Shown here: positions 16,665 through 25,446 of the stretch, one piece after another
Numbering within the stretch: the stretch's first letter is position 1
Layout of the letters: each line of letters begins with the position of its first letter
Source of the DNA: Micromonospora inaquosa
Lineage (GTDB): Bacteria; Actinomycetota; Actinomycetes; Mycobacteriales; Micromonosporaceae
DNA: 64,000 nt
Assembly: GCF_003857055.1 (NCBI RefSeq)
Contig: NZ_QGSZ01000187.1
Span: 20,131-84,130, forward strand
Direction of reading: 5' to 3'
Notes under the pieces: model-generated
Told to the model about the DNA's origin: nothing
Database searches by the model: none
The model's input: only the letters and a program-made list of their open reading frames with translations
Made by a program: the position numbers and the translations under genes

Positions 16665-17744
16665 ATGTCGTTCGAGATCGGCCTGATCACCTTCGGCGAA
16701 CTCACCGCCGACCCGGCCACCGGCCAGCTTCCCGAACCGCACCAGCACCTACGTGGCGTCATCGAACTCGCCGAGGTAGCCGACCAGGCGGGCCTGGATG
16801 TTATCGGGGTCGGCGAGCACCACCGTTCGGATTTCGTGGCGACGGCGCCACCGATGGTGCTGGCGGCGATGGCCGAACGCACCCGACGGATCCGTCTGAC
16901 CAGCGCCGTCACGGTGCTCAGCTCCGACGACCCGGTCCGCGTCTGGGAGCAGTTCGCCACCCTCGACCTGCTGTCCAGCGGCCGCGCCGAAATCATCGCG
17001 GGGCGCGGGTCGTACACCGAGTCCTTTCCGCTCTTCGGCTACGACCTCGCCGACTACGCGGACCTGTTCCGGGAGAAGCTCGACCTGCTGCTGCGGATCC
17101 GCGAGACGAACCCGCTCACCTGGTCGGACGGGCGCTTCCGCCCACCGTTGCGCGAGGCCGACATCGCGCCCCGGTCCCTTCAGAAGGAGCTGCCGATCTG
17201 GGTCGGCGTGGGCGGCACGCCGACCTCCGCCGTCGAGACCGGCGCCCGAGGGCTGCCCGTGATGCTCGGGGTCCTGCTCGGCACCGTCGGCAGCCACTCC
17301 CGGATCGTCGACCTCTACCGGCGGGCGGCCGAGCGGGCCGGGCGCGATCCGGCCACCCTGCGGGTCGGGCTGGGCGTGCAGGGTCACGTCGGCCGGACCA
17401 GTACGGAGGCGCGGCGGACGATGTACCCGCACTTCACCGCCGGCTTCCGGGACAACAACCACCAGCGGGGCCAGGGATTCGTACTCAGCCCGGAGAAGTT
17501 CAACGCCTTCACCGGTCCGCAGGGCGCCCTCGTCGTCGGCAGCGCCCAGGAGGTGATCGACAAGATCACGGCCTATCACGAGGTGTACGGCATCAGTCGA
17601 CTGCTCCTGCACGTCGGCTTCGGCGGAATGCCCCAGGCGCAGCTCCTCGCGTCCGTCGAGCGGCTCGCCACCGAGGTCGCTCCGGTGCTCCGCCGGGAAC
17701 TCGCCGTCCCAACCGTCACCGCCACAACCCCAGGGAGGGGATGA
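16665..17744 (+). CDS. Luciferase-like flavin/F420-dependent oxidoreductase
   Basis: A 359-residue complete LLM-family barrel. Blocks include VIGVGEHHRSDFVATAPP near residue 50, FATLDLLSSGRAEIIAGRGS near 105 and LPIWVGVGGTPTSAVET near 185, all near the cofactor and substrate pocket. Members are FMN- or F420-dependent monooxygenases or reductases. The ATG at 16665 follows AGAGAGGAGGCCGACG, a strong ribosome site. It is divergent from MarR with a shared palindrome, so it is probably induced by that regulator's ligand. Confidence 0.88.
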   Translation: MSFEIGLITFGELTADPATGQLPEPHQHLRGVIELAEVADQAGLDVIGVGEHHRSDFVATAPPMVLAAMAERTRRIRLTSAVTVLSSDDPVRVWEQFATLDLLSSGRAEIIAGRGSYTESFPLFGYDLADYADLFREKLDLLLRIRETNPLTWSDGRFRPPLREADIAPRSLQKELPIWVGVGGTPTSAVETGARGLPVMLGVLLGTVGSHSRIVDLYRRAAERAGRDPATLRVGLGVQGHVGRTSTEARRTMYPHFTAGFRDNNHQRGQGFVLSPEKFNAFTGPQGALVVGSAQEVIDKITAYHEVYGISRLLLHVGFGGMPQAQLLASVERLATEVAPVLRRELAVPTVTATTPGRG

Positions 17745-17946
17745 CCGGGCCGGACGGTCCGGTCTTCGGCGTGCCGCTGGGTCGCAGCGAGTCGGTGGTG
17801 TGTGCGACGGCGTCGCGAAAGACCCAGGTTGTCCCCGATCGACCAACGTGTTGACCAGCACATATGTTGCGAGACAGAAGGTTTGCGGAAAAGAATATAA
17901 AGGGTGCCGGCTCAACCGGCAGTTCGCGGTAGCGAAGGAGAAAATC

Positions 17947-19470
17947 ATGACAAACAGCCAGAGCGCCGACATCGTGGTCGTCGGTGCCGGCACCGCCGGC
18001 TCCGTGGTCGTACGGCGGCTCGTCGACGCAGGACACCGCGTCGCAGTCATCGAGGCTGGCCCGACGGACGGGCGGCCCGAAATCGACAGTCCCTTCGGAG
18101 CAGCGGCCCTGTTCGCCAGCGAGGTCGACTGGGCACTGTCCACCGTGCCGCAGTCACACGCCAACGGCCGCGTCCTCTACCAGCCGCGCGGCCGGAGCCT
18201 CGGCGGCAGCACGATCCTCAACGGCATGCTGTACATCCGCGGCGCGCGCAGTGACTACGACGCGTGGGCGGCCGCCGGCGCCACCGGCTGGTCCTGGCAG
18301 GAGGTCGAACCATACTTCCGCCGGCTGGAGAACTACGACGGTCCGACCGACGGTGCCCGCGGCACCCGTGGTCCGCTTCCGGTGCACCGCCACATCGACC
18401 CTGACCCGCTGGTGACGGCCTTCGTCGACGCCGCCGTGCAGGCCGGACATCCCCGCAACGACGACTACAACACCGGGGACAGTCGTGGGGCCAGCTACGC
18501 CCAGGCCACGGTCGAGCAAGGGGCCCGGGTGACGGCGTGGCGGTCGTACGTGCAGCCAGTGGCCGACTCACCGCTGCTGCGGGTCATCACCGACGCGCTG
18601 GTCACGAAGATCGTCATTGACAACGGCCGGGCGGCCGGAGTCGAGTACGTTCAGGACGGGGTGCGTCACGTGATCCGGGCCGAGAAAGAGGTCGTGCTCT
18701 CCGCCGGCGTCTTCGGTACGCCTCAACTCCTCATGCTCTCCGGCATCGGCGCCGCCGACGAGCTGCGCCAGCACGGCATCGAGGTGGTCCGGGACCTGCC
18801 CGGCGTCGGACGCAACCTCCGCGACCACGTCGCCAGCCCCATCGTGTGGGAGAGCCGCCGCACCGTCCCGACACCCCGGATGACTGGCATCGAGGCCCAG
18901 CTGATCACGGACTCCCCTGACGCCGGGGCGCTCCAGCCCGACCGGCAGGCGGTCTTCGTCTCCTTCGTCTATTCCACAATCACCGAAAACCTGCCGGAGC
19001 AGGGATTCACCGCGCTCGCCATCCTGCTCCACCCGCACAGCCATGGCCAGGTACGGCTCCGCTCCGCGAACCCCACCGACGCGCTCCTCATCGACCCCGG
19101 CATCCTGTCCGATCCCCGCGACGCGGAGGCCCTCGTCGACCACCTCGAATCACTGCGGAACCTGGCCGGGCAGCCCGCGCTCGCTGAGTGGATCAAGTCC
19201 GAGGTCTACCCCGGACCGAGCCGCGTGAACCGCGACGCACTTCGCGACTACGTGCAGGCCTCGGCGGACAGCGGTCATCACCAGGTGGGTACGGCGCGCA
19301 TCGGCACCGACCCGCTGGCAGTCGTCGACCCGCAGCTTCTCGTCCACGGCCTGACCGGGCTGCGGATCGCGGACGCCTCGGTCATGCCCACCACTCCCGC
19401 GGGCAACACCGCCGCACCAACCCTGATGATCGGGGAACGGGCGGCCGATCTGATCCTGGGCACCCACTGA
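17947..19470 (+). CDS. GMC-family FAD oxidoreductase (choline/alcohol dehydrogenase-like)
   Basis: A 507-residue flavoprotein with the N-terminal FAD motif VVVGAGTAGSVVVRRLVDAG and the GMC signatures GRSLGGSTILNGMLYIRG and VVLSAGVFGTPQLLMLSGIG. The C terminus has the catalytic His region SGHHQVGTARIG and the closing FAD segment ADASVMPTTPAGNTAAPTLM. It should oxidise a primary alcohol to an aldehyde, substrate unknown. The ATG at 17947 is preceded by GCGAAGGAGAAAATC; an in-frame TTG/GTG region upstream to 17800 carries no family sequence. The 202-nt gap before it is AT-rich near 17890 and probably holds the promoter. Confidence 0.9.
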   Translation: MTNSQSADIVVVGAGTAGSVVVRRLVDAGHRVAVIEAGPTDGRPEIDSPFGAAALFASEVDWALSTVPQSHANGRVLYQPRGRSLGGSTILNGMLYIRGARSDYDAWAAAGATGWSWQEVEPYFRRLENYDGPTDGARGTRGPLPVHRHIDPDPLVTAFVDAAVQAGHPRNDDYNTGDSRGASYAQATVEQGARVTAWRSYVQPVADSPLLRVITDALVTKIVIDNGRAAGVEYVQDGVRHVIRAEKEVVLSAGVFGTPQLLMLSGIGAADELRQHGIEVVRDLPGVGRNLRDHVASPIVWESRRTVPTPRMTGIEAQLITDSPDAGALQPDRQAVFVSFVYSTITENLPEQGFTALAILLHPHSHGQVRLRSANPTDALLIDPGILSDPRDAEALVDHLESLRNLAGQPALAEWIKSEVYPGPSRVNRDALRDYVQASADSGHHQVGTARIGTDPLAVVDPQLLVHGLTGLRIADASVMPTTPAGNTAAPTLMIGERAADLILGTH

Positions 19471-19554
19471 GCCGGAAGCAACAACGGCGTTGTCGAACCA
19501 CGGCCCGATCCGGTCGGCCGCCTCGCTACCGGGGTGGCGCTCGGGCGAAGATCT

Positions 19555-19596
19555 GACGCGTCACCGGCCCGATGCCAGGTGAGCCGGTGACGCGTC
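19555..19596. terminator. Bidirectional terminator between GMC oxidoreductase and P450 genes
   Basis: GACGCGTCACCGGC (19555-19568) and GCCGGTGACGCGTC (19583-19596) form a perfect 14-bp stem with a 14-nt loop between convergent genes. Confidence 0.8.
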
Positions 19597-19625
19597 GTCC
19601 GTGCCGACGACCCGCAGACGGATCC

Positions 19626-20837
19626 TCAGCTCGTTGTCACGAGGAGTTCGTCGAGTCCGTGCATCAACGCGCTGGCCCGCCAGCGAGGGGCGAACCCTTC
19701 GACCAGCCGCAGCTCAGGCAGGCGCGACACCAACCTGGTGAAGGCGACTTGCGCTTCCAGCCGGGCGAGTGGCGCGCCGAGGCAGTGGTGAATCCCGTGG
19801 CCGAAGGCGAGGTGCGGGCTCCGTTCGCGGGCCGTATCGAATGCCTCCGGCTCGGTGTACTGACCGGGATCACGATGGGCTGCCAGGATCGAGAGCAGAA
19901 CCGTCGAGCCGGCCGGGATGGTCTGGCCGCCGTACGTGACGTCTTCGGTGGTCATGCGATGAGTCCCGAGCTGCACCGGGCTTTCGTAGCGCAGCACCTC
20001 CTCGACGACCTGAGACATCTGATCAGGGTCGGCGCGGACCGCACTCCACCGCGTGGGGTCGTCGAGCAGCAGCCAGGCACCGTTGCCGATGAGGTTCGCC
20101 GTCGTGTCGTACCCAGCCAACAGCAGCAGATACACCGTCGAGACAAGCTCGTCCTCCGTGAGCTGATCACCACTGTCCCGCTCGGAAATCAGAGCGGAGA
20201 TCAGGTCGTCACCGGGTTGCCGACGTTTGGCGGCGACAAGGTCACGGATGTAGCCGATCATCCCGATCATGGCGCCCGGCAACTCGCGACTGCGGTGCGC
20301 GCCCGCGGCGATGATGCTCGCCGACTCCATGAAGCTGTCGCGGTCGCCCGCCGGGACGCCGAGTAGCTCGGAAATGACCGTGATCGGGAGCGGGAATGCG
20401 AACTTCGACACGAGGTCGTGCGGGCCCGGCGTGTCGAGCTCGTCGATCAACTGGTCGGCGACGGCAGTGATGGCCGGCGTGAGACGGGCGATGCGTCGCG
20501 CGGTGAAAGCGCCCTGGACCAGCCGGCGCAGGCGGGTGTGGTCCGGAGGGTCGACGGTGAGCATGTTCTGTGCGGTCGCGGCGTAGATGTCGGGCGGCAG
20601 CTGCGGCCGGAACCCGAGCGGGGACAACAGGCCGTCCTTGACCAGGCGAGGGTCAGCCAACGCCCTGCGTACGTCGTCGTGACGGGTCAAGAGCCAGCCG
20701 GTCCGCCCGTCGGGCAGACGCAGCGGCGTCACCGGCCGCCGCTCACGATAGTCGGCCAGTTCGCTGTGGACGTCACCACGAAAGAAACCCAGAAAGGGCT
20801 CCCCCTGAACCGGCGGTTGCTGGGTTTGAGGCTCCAT
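19626..20837 (-). CDS. Cytochrome P450, bacterial class I
   Basis: A 403-residue soluble P450. The I-helix oxygen-activation motif is LLAGYDTTANL, the K-helix ExxR is EEVLR, and the heme loop is FGHGIHHCLG with Cys352 as thiolate ligand. The usual Phe-x-x-Gly signature reads F-G-H-G-I-H-H-C, normal for actinobacterial CYP105/107-like enzymes. It would hydroxylate or otherwise oxidise a small molecule using a ferredoxin supplied in trans; no ferredoxin gene is adjacent. It converges with the GMC oxidoreductase. The start is ATG 20837. Confidence 0.93.
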   Translation of the reverse strand: MEPQTQQPPVQGEPFLGFFRGDVHSELADYRERRPVTPLRLPDGRTGWLLTRHDDVRRALADPRLVKDGLLSPLGFRPQLPPDIYAATAQNMLTVDPPDHTRLRRLVQGAFTARRIARLTPAITAVADQLIDELDTPGPHDLVSKFAFPLPITVISELLGVPAGDRDSFMESASIIAAGAHRSRELPGAMIGMIGYIRDLVAAKRRQPGDDLISALISERDSGDQLTEDELVSTVYLLLLAGYDTTANLIGNGAWLLLDDPTRWSAVRADPDQMSQVVEEVLRYESPVQLGTHRMTTEDVTYGGQTIPAGSTVLLSILAAHRDPGQYTEPEAFDTARERSPHLAFGHGIHHCLGAPLARLEAQVAFTRLVSRLPELRLVEGFAPRWRASALMHGLDELLVTTS

Positions 20838-20906
20838 ATCGGTGTCGACGTAGCGAACCTCGGTGGGTTCACCCGAACCTCGCCAACGGGTGCGGCCGAA
20901 GTCGAC

Positions 20907-20934
20907 TGAACCGATTCCAAGCGGAGTCCGTGTG
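20907..20934 (+). promoter_or_regulatory. SigL-like ECF promoter a: TGAACC-N16-CGTGTG
   Basis: TGAACC (20907-20912) and CGTGTG (20929-20934) are separated by exactly 16 nt, 60 nt upstream of the lipoprotein start. The same bipartite site with the same spacer occurs four more times in 27344-33545. Confidence 0.75.
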
Positions 20935-20993
20935 GATGCCGAACGACGTCCGGACGTACCGGAATCGGATAGAAACTGGGAGAGCCCGACATC

Positions 20994-21926
20994 ATGCGTA
21001 AGTATCTGGTGCCCTTCGCTGCCCTCATGGCTGCCGGCGTGGCGTTGACCGCGTGCAGTTCGACCTCTGAGGCACCCGCGCCGGCGAGGGCGTCCGCCCC
21101 GGCCGGCGGAGAGGCCACAGAGCCCTCGAATGGTGCGGTGGGCGGCGATCTCGCGCTACTCTCCGGCACCGCGAAGTCGAACCGGTCGGAGGCCAACAGC
21201 GGCGACTGGGCGGTGCCGAACGGCGGCCTCGCGGTGGGTGCGGCCCGCCAGTCGTCGCAGCGGTGGGTCCAGTTGACCGCCAGCAGGGCCGGCGACCTCA
21301 ACCCCGTGGTCGTGAACGGGGCGGGACTGACGCTCTACCGCTTCGACAAGGACAGCAACAACCCGCCCACCTCGAACTGCAACGGAGAATGCGCGCAGAC
21401 CTGGCCGCCGGTCACGGTCGCGTCGAACGGCAAGATCTTCATCGCGGGGGTCAAGAAGTCGGCGGTCGGTACGGTTCGGCGCGCCGACGGCGCCCTCCAG
21501 ATCACCATCGGCGGCTGGCCGGTGTACCGGTTCGCCAAGGACACCAAGCGGGGTGACACCCTCGGCCAGGGCGTCGGAGGCACGTGGTTCGGGGTGACCC
21601 CGACCGGTGGCAAGGCCGGCGCGCCGGAGGGCGGTCAGGACAACCCGGGCACCGGTGGCGTGACCGCTCCGCCCGCCACGAGTGCCGTCTTCTTCGACGA
21701 CGCCAACTTCAGCGACAACGGCGCCTCCCAGGGCGTGGCCGTGGCCGGCGACGGGTGCCAGAACCTGGCCCGTCCCGGCGTCGCCTCCTCGGTCGCGGCC
21801 CCCGGCTCGCTGAAGATCTGGGTGGGCCCCGACTGCACCGGCCGATCGCAGGTCATCAACGGTGACATCGCGGACCTGGCGACGATCGACTTCGACAACG
21901 CCATCGCCTCGGTCCGCTTCAGCTGA
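20994..21926 (+). CDS. Lipoprotein with two Y/W-x-x-x-D secreted repeats and a C-terminal crystallin-like tail
   Basis: This 310-residue protein has a lipoprotein signal peptide ending in the lipobox LTAC (Cys near residue 22). The middle contains the COG4315-type repeat of unknown function: LTLYRFDKDSNNPPTSNCNG with the paired Cys segment GECAQTWPPV, then GGWPVYRFAKDTKRGDTLGQ. After a Gly/Pro linker, the last ~80 residues (AVFFDDANFSDNGASQGVAV... to the end) look like a small beta-rich domain with two Cys, resembling betagamma-crystallin or peptidase inhibitor I36 folds. It should sit outside the membrane. A paralogue is at 33599, and both have the shared ECF promoter, so both probably belong to the secretion/envelope regulon. 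Confidence 0.8.
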   Translation: MRKYLVPFAALMAAGVALTACSSTSEAPAPARASAPAGGEATEPSNGAVGGDLALLSGTAKSNRSEANSGDWAVPNGGLAVGAARQSSQRWVQLTASRAGDLNPVVVNGAGLTLYRFDKDSNNPPTSNCNGECAQTWPPVTVASNGKIFIAGVKKSAVGTVRRADGALQITIGGWPVYRFAKDTKRGDTLGQGVGGTWFGVTPTGGKAGAPEGGQDNPGTGGVTAPPATSAVFFDDANFSDNGASQGVAVAGDGCQNLARPGVASSVAAPGSLKIWVGPDCTGRSQVINGDIADLATIDFDNAIASVRFS

Positions 21927-21941
21927 CCATCCGTCCGATCC

Positions 21942-21984
21942 ACGGGTGTGCCGGTCCGGCTCTACGCCGGGCCGGCACACCCGT
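21942..21984. terminator. Long hairpin between convergent lipoprotein and anti-sigma genes
   Basis: A 19-bp stem (21942-21960 with 21966-21984, one G-U pair) closes on a 5-nt loop and begins 15 nt after the lipoprotein stop. Confidence 0.8.
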
Positions 21985-22101
21985 CTTCGTACCGGCTGAG
22001 TCGTGACCCGACAGTTCCCGGTGGACCGACGCAGATCGAGGGCGCCGGAATGCGCTGTTCTTGATCCGTGACCGCGCACCGTGCCACCCGCCACCGTCCG
22101 G

Positions 22102-22827
22102 CTACAGCCGCACGGTGGCGTACGCCTTGCCGTCGGTGTTCTCCACGCGGACACCGCTGACCGTGGCGGGGTCGATCAGGGCACTGCCGTCGAGTGTGGT
22201 GCCGTTGGCCGACCCTTCGTCGGACACCAACCAACTGCCCGCCAGTACCGTGCTGCCGCCCTCGCCGACGACCAGCAGGCGACAGCGCTCGCCCTGAGGG
22301 ATGCCGGACACTGCTGCGTTGACCCGCACCCAGCCCGCTGCCGGGGTCAACGCGACGGTGAGCCGGGCACCCGTGCCCGGGTCGGTCGTGCTGGCCTGGC
22401 GGGTAGCCGGGTTCGCGGCGGTCACCGCGGTCGACGGGGCGGGCAGGGCACCTGTCTCGGGTGTGTCAGTGGTCGTGCGGCCCAGCAGGACGCCGCCGGA
22501 GGCCGCGGCGGCGAGAGCCACCACTGCGGCAGCGCTCATGATTGCCAGGCGGCGCTGGCGACGCCCGGACGATTCGCTGCGAACCTGACGCAGGGTGCGC
22601 TGCAACAGCAGGTCACCGCCTTCCGGTGGGCCGTCGAGCAGCATCGCCTCGGGTACGGCCTCCAGGGCGTTTTTCCACCCCTGGAGCGACTCGACCTCGC
22701 TACGGCACTCCGCACAACCCGCCAGGTGCTCCTCCGCCTGCCGGAGCTGCTCCTGGTCGAGCTCGCCCGTCAGATAGCCGCCGATGTCCACGTGGTCACC
22801 GGCCGGCATCAAGCTGTCCGATTTCAT
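22102..22827 (-). CDS. ZAS-type membrane anti-sigma factor (RslA-like)
   Basis: A 241-residue protein. The N terminus carries the zinc-binding anti-sigma signature, with HLAGCAEC (His-x3-Cys-x2-Cys) near residue 35 and an upstream His in GDHVDIGGYLTGELD. One membrane helix (about 98-118, MSAAAVVALAAAASGGVLLG) is followed by an extracytoplasmic domain of ~120 residues. It should hold the adjacent sigma factor until redox or envelope stress releases it. The start ATG 22827 lies 22 nt after the sigma stop, so they are co-transcribed. The name is by analogy with mycobacterial SigL-RslA. Confidence 0.87.
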   Translation of the reverse strand: MKSDSLMPAGDHVDIGGYLTGELDQEQLRQAEEHLAGCAECRSEVESLQGWKNALEAVPEAMLLDGPPEGGDLLLQRTLRQVRSESSGRRQRRLAIMSAAAVVALAAAASGGVLLGRTTTDTPETGALPAPSTAVTAANPATRQASTTDPGTGARLTVALTPAAGWVRVNAAVSGIPQGERCRLLVVGEGGSTVLAGSWLVSDEGSANGTTLDGSALIDPATVSGVRVENTDGKAYATVRL

Positions 22828-22849
22828 TAGGCAGACCGTTCCACCCGGT

Positions 22850-23371
22850 TCAGCGCCCAGCGATGTCGCGTAGCGCCCGGAGTGCGTAGTAGGAGCGTGA
22901 CTTGACCGTTCCCGGCGGGACACCCAACGCCTTCGCGGCCTCCGCGACTGTACTCCCGAGTAGATATACCTGCTCCAGGACCTCGCGATGCTCCTGCGAG
23001 AGGCGGTTGAGGGCGTCCATCACCACCATCGAATTGACCACCTGGTCGGCGTGGTCCCGCTCGATCGCGACGTCCGTCGGGCTTTCCGGCACCTCGGACG
23101 GTCGCGCCATGCGCGCGCGCACCGCATCGGTGATGAGGTTACGTACCACGGTGAGCAGCCACCCCCGCACCGATCCCTTGCCGTTGACGAGACTGTCCGG
23201 ATGGCGCCAGGCGCGCACCAGCGCCTCCTGGACGATGTCCTCGGCAATGGCCCGATCGCGGGTCAGTTGCGTCGCGTACGCGAGCATCGCCCGGCCGTGT
23301 TCCTCGTACAGGGATCGGATCAGGGCCTCGTCTGCTACCTCGCGCCGACGATCGGGCCTCAAACCCGCCAT
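22850..23371 (-). CDS. ECF sigma factor, SigL-like
   Basis: A 173-residue ECF sigma factor. Region 2 reads AEDIVQEALVRAWRHPDSLV and GWLLTVVRNLITDAVRAR; region 4 reads STVAEAAKALGVPPGTVKSR. The ATG at 23371 is chosen since GGAGG lies 8-9 nt before it; two earlier in-frame ATGs are badly spaced. It is followed by its ZAS anti-sigma. It is the best candidate to read the five TGAACC-N16-CGTGTG promoters in the flanking secretion genes, a consensus close to what I recall for mycobacterial SigL. I found no such site in front of the sigma gene itself. Confidence 0.88.
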   Translation of the reverse strand: MAGLRPDRRREVADEALIRSLYEEHGRAMLAYATQLTRDRAIAEDIVQEALVRAWRHPDSLVNGKGSVRGWLLTVVRNLITDAVRARMARPSEVPESPTDVAIERDHADQVVNSMVVMDALNRLSQEHREVLEQVYLLGSTVAEAAKALGVPPGTVKSRSYYALRALRDIAGR

Positions 23372-23576
23372 ACGTACCATCCTCCGTTGCCCTCGCACCG
23401 GCGTCGCCGCCGGTGCACCCGGGTAACCAGGATGCCTGCCGTACTTCCGAATACCGGCAATCGGGAACGAATGTGTTCCTATGCTCACGTGGGTGAACTT
23501 TCGCGCTTTCGGCCGATCGGCGCGGCGGCCTCATCTCCGTCCGGGCAACGCGACGGGGGCGGGTGCACAAAGGAGG

Positions 23577-24914
23577 TCAACCACCGAGGACCGGGATGAG
23601 CCGGCCGCGCGAGGTGGGGCGGTCGAGGTGCAGGCCGAGCACCCCGACGTCGAGGGCGCCGTTGGCCTCGCTCTCGAACCGCCAGACGGTGTTCGGCGCG
23701 TCGCCAACGACCACCACGGCCGCCGTACCGTCGGAGGCCTCCGCCACCGCACCGATCCGTTCCCACTTATCGGGCGGGAGCGGGGCGGTGATCACCACCA
23801 GGTGGTCGCGAAGCGTCAAGGCCCCGTGAGCGTGCTGCGCGTCGTCGCCGGGCAACCCCAGCACGGTACGCACGTCGACGACCACCCGAACCCGCTCTGG
23901 AATCGGCCAGGGCGGAGGTGGCGGGCCGACCACGGTGATCGCCACCGACGGGGCCGCGTACCGGCTGATCTCGTCGAGGAAGGCACCCGCCAGGCGCCGC
24001 GTGACCGCCGGCTCCCCGGTGAGGGCGATGATGCCGGGTGCGCGTCCCAGGTTGACGACTGTCAGTTCACCTCCGACCGTGCCGACGGTGGCGAGTAGCG
24101 GCAGCTCGCCATCACCACCAGCGACGTTCTGGTCGAGGTCCCAGCTCGGCGCTTCCCAGATCGCACCCTGTTCCCGTGCCCGCCACGGGGGCGGCGGGTC
24201 CGGTAGTGCTGGCGCCAGCCGCAGCGACACCCGGTCCGCACCGACCATCGCCGCGTACACCTGGGGTTGGGACGCCTGTGCGGCGATCTGCCGCAAGGCG
24301 CGGTCCAACACCTGCCGTGAACCCGGCGCCGGTCGGGCCGGCTCGGCCGCGCGGCGGCGGGCCCGCCGGATCAGCACCGGTACGACGGCCGCCAGGAGCA
24401 CCGCGCCGATGCCGAGCATCGTCGCCGTGACCGCTCGGAGCCCGAGTGTCTCGCCGTCGTCGACCGGAGGAGCCGCGGGCGCCGCTGCCGACTGTCCCGC
24501 CCGCGGTCGTTCGACAGGCGGAACCTGCGGCTGCTGGCCCTCGTTCGGCCCGGCCGACGGCGGCGGACCGACGCGGATCTCGCCGGAGGTCGCGCCCTCG
24601 GGGAGGACGAGGACCCAACCGGCGGGGATCGGCTGGGCCGGATCCGTGAGGATGCCCCCGTCCGGCTGGGTACGTCCCTGGTTGAGCTCGAGGATCTCCG
24701 GCCAGCGCCGGCTGTCGCCGAGCACCCGGTCGGCGACCCCGGGCAGCGTCATGTCGCTCTCCGCGCCCGGTTGCCCGGGCACCACCCAGTACGGCACCGA
24801 CGGCTCTACGGCGTCGGCCCGGCCGGGGACCGACAGGACCAGAGCGGCCACCACCGCCAGCAGCACTCCCGCGCCGGCGCTCCGGCACCCGGCGTACGCC
24901 CTGGTCACGGACAT
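23577..24914 (-). CDS. LysM-type membrane protein of the secretion locus
   Basis: A 445-residue protein with a signal peptide (1-36), then a LysM-like segment (about 55-110; TLPGVADRVLGDSRRWPEIL and ELNQGR are typical), a Pro-rich stretch, a membrane helix (about 160-182, LGIGAVLLAAVVPVLI) and a cytoplasmic domain of ~260 residues with no recognised motif (AITVVGPPPPPWPIP). It probably anchors to peptidoglycan outside and meets the secretion machinery inside. The start lies 1 nt after the stop of the SseB-like gene, so it is the last gene of the effector operon. Confidence 0.7.
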   Translation of the reverse strand: MSVTRAYAGCRSAGAGVLLAVVAALVLSVPGRADAVEPSVPYWVVPGQPGAESDMTLPGVADRVLGDSRRWPEILELNQGRTQPDGGILTDPAQPIPAGWVLVLPEGATSGEIRVGPPPSAGPNEGQQPQVPPVERPRAGQSAAAPAAPPVDDGETLGLRAVTATMLGIGAVLLAAVVPVLIRRARRRAAEPARPAPGSRQVLDRALRQIAAQASQPQVYAAMVGADRVSLRLAPALPDPPPPWRAREQGAIWEAPSWDLDQNVAGGDGELPLLATVGTVGGELTVVNLGRAPGIIALTGEPAVTRRLAGAFLDEISRYAAPSVAITVVGPPPPPWPIPERVRVVVDVRTVLGLPGDDAQHAHGALTLRDHLVVITAPLPPDKWERIGAVAEASDGTAAVVVVGDAPNTVWRFESEANGALDVGVLGLHLDRPTSRGRLIPVLGG

Positions 24915-24915
24915 C

Positions 24916-25446
24916 TCACTCGGCTCCGTCGGCGTCGACCGATTCGCGCAGGGCGTCCGCCAACAGGCGCATGGACCGTGGACCGCCAGGGTTGACCAGC
25001 ACGTCGAGGCCCTCCGGGATCAGCCGCACCAGCTCGGTCAGATCGACCTGCCGCCACTGTGGCGCGTCGACGCGCGCCTGGTCGAGGCCGCTGGAGGCGA
25101 CCACCACGCAGGCCACCCCGTCCGGGGCGGACGCCACGGTCACCTCGCCCGCCTCGTCGAGCGCCACGGCCACCAGGCTGTCCCGCAGCGCCCGCAGCAC
25201 CAGGCTGACGTCAGCCCGGTCGGTGGCGACGAGCTTCGCCGCCGCGTCCACCGGGCTCGTGGGTGAGTCGGCGTTACGCGGCTGGTACAGCGGATTGGCC
25301 TCGAAGCGCCCAGCGGTCCCGTCGTCCTCGACCAGCCAGCCGCCGACGATCGTCTCCACCGGGGGGACCTCCGGCGACTCCTCGTCGAGGTCGTCGTCGC
25401 TGTCCAGCAGCAGCATCCAGTTACGTTGCACGTCGGCATCGTCCAT
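24916..25446 (-). CDS. SseB-like type VII secretion-associated protein
   Basis: A 176-residue acidic soluble protein with no membrane segment. The C-terminal half (about 90-165; LTELVRLIPEGLDVLVNPGG) resembles the SseB N-terminal-like domain found in actinobacterial proteins near WXG100 genes; an acidic N-terminal segment (LLDSDDDLDEES) precedes it. It may be a chaperone for the large effector encoded just upstream. Its ATG (25446) overlaps the effector stop; a GTG at 25449 is an equally placed alternative, and both use GGAAGGAGG. Confidence 0.6.
   Translation of the reverse strand: MDDADVQRNWMLLLDSDDDLDEESPEVPPVETIVGGWLVEDDGTAGRFEANPLYQPRNADSPTSPVDAAAKLVATDRADVSLVLRALRDSLVAVALDEAGEVTVASAPDGVACVVVASSGLDQARVDAPQWRQVDLTELVRLIPEGLDVLVNPGGPRSMRLLADALRESVDADGAE

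Noticed and set aside
22825..22852. TGAACC on the minus strand upstream of the anti-sigma gene
   Set aside because: No CGTGTG at the right distance; it lies at the end of the sigma gene.
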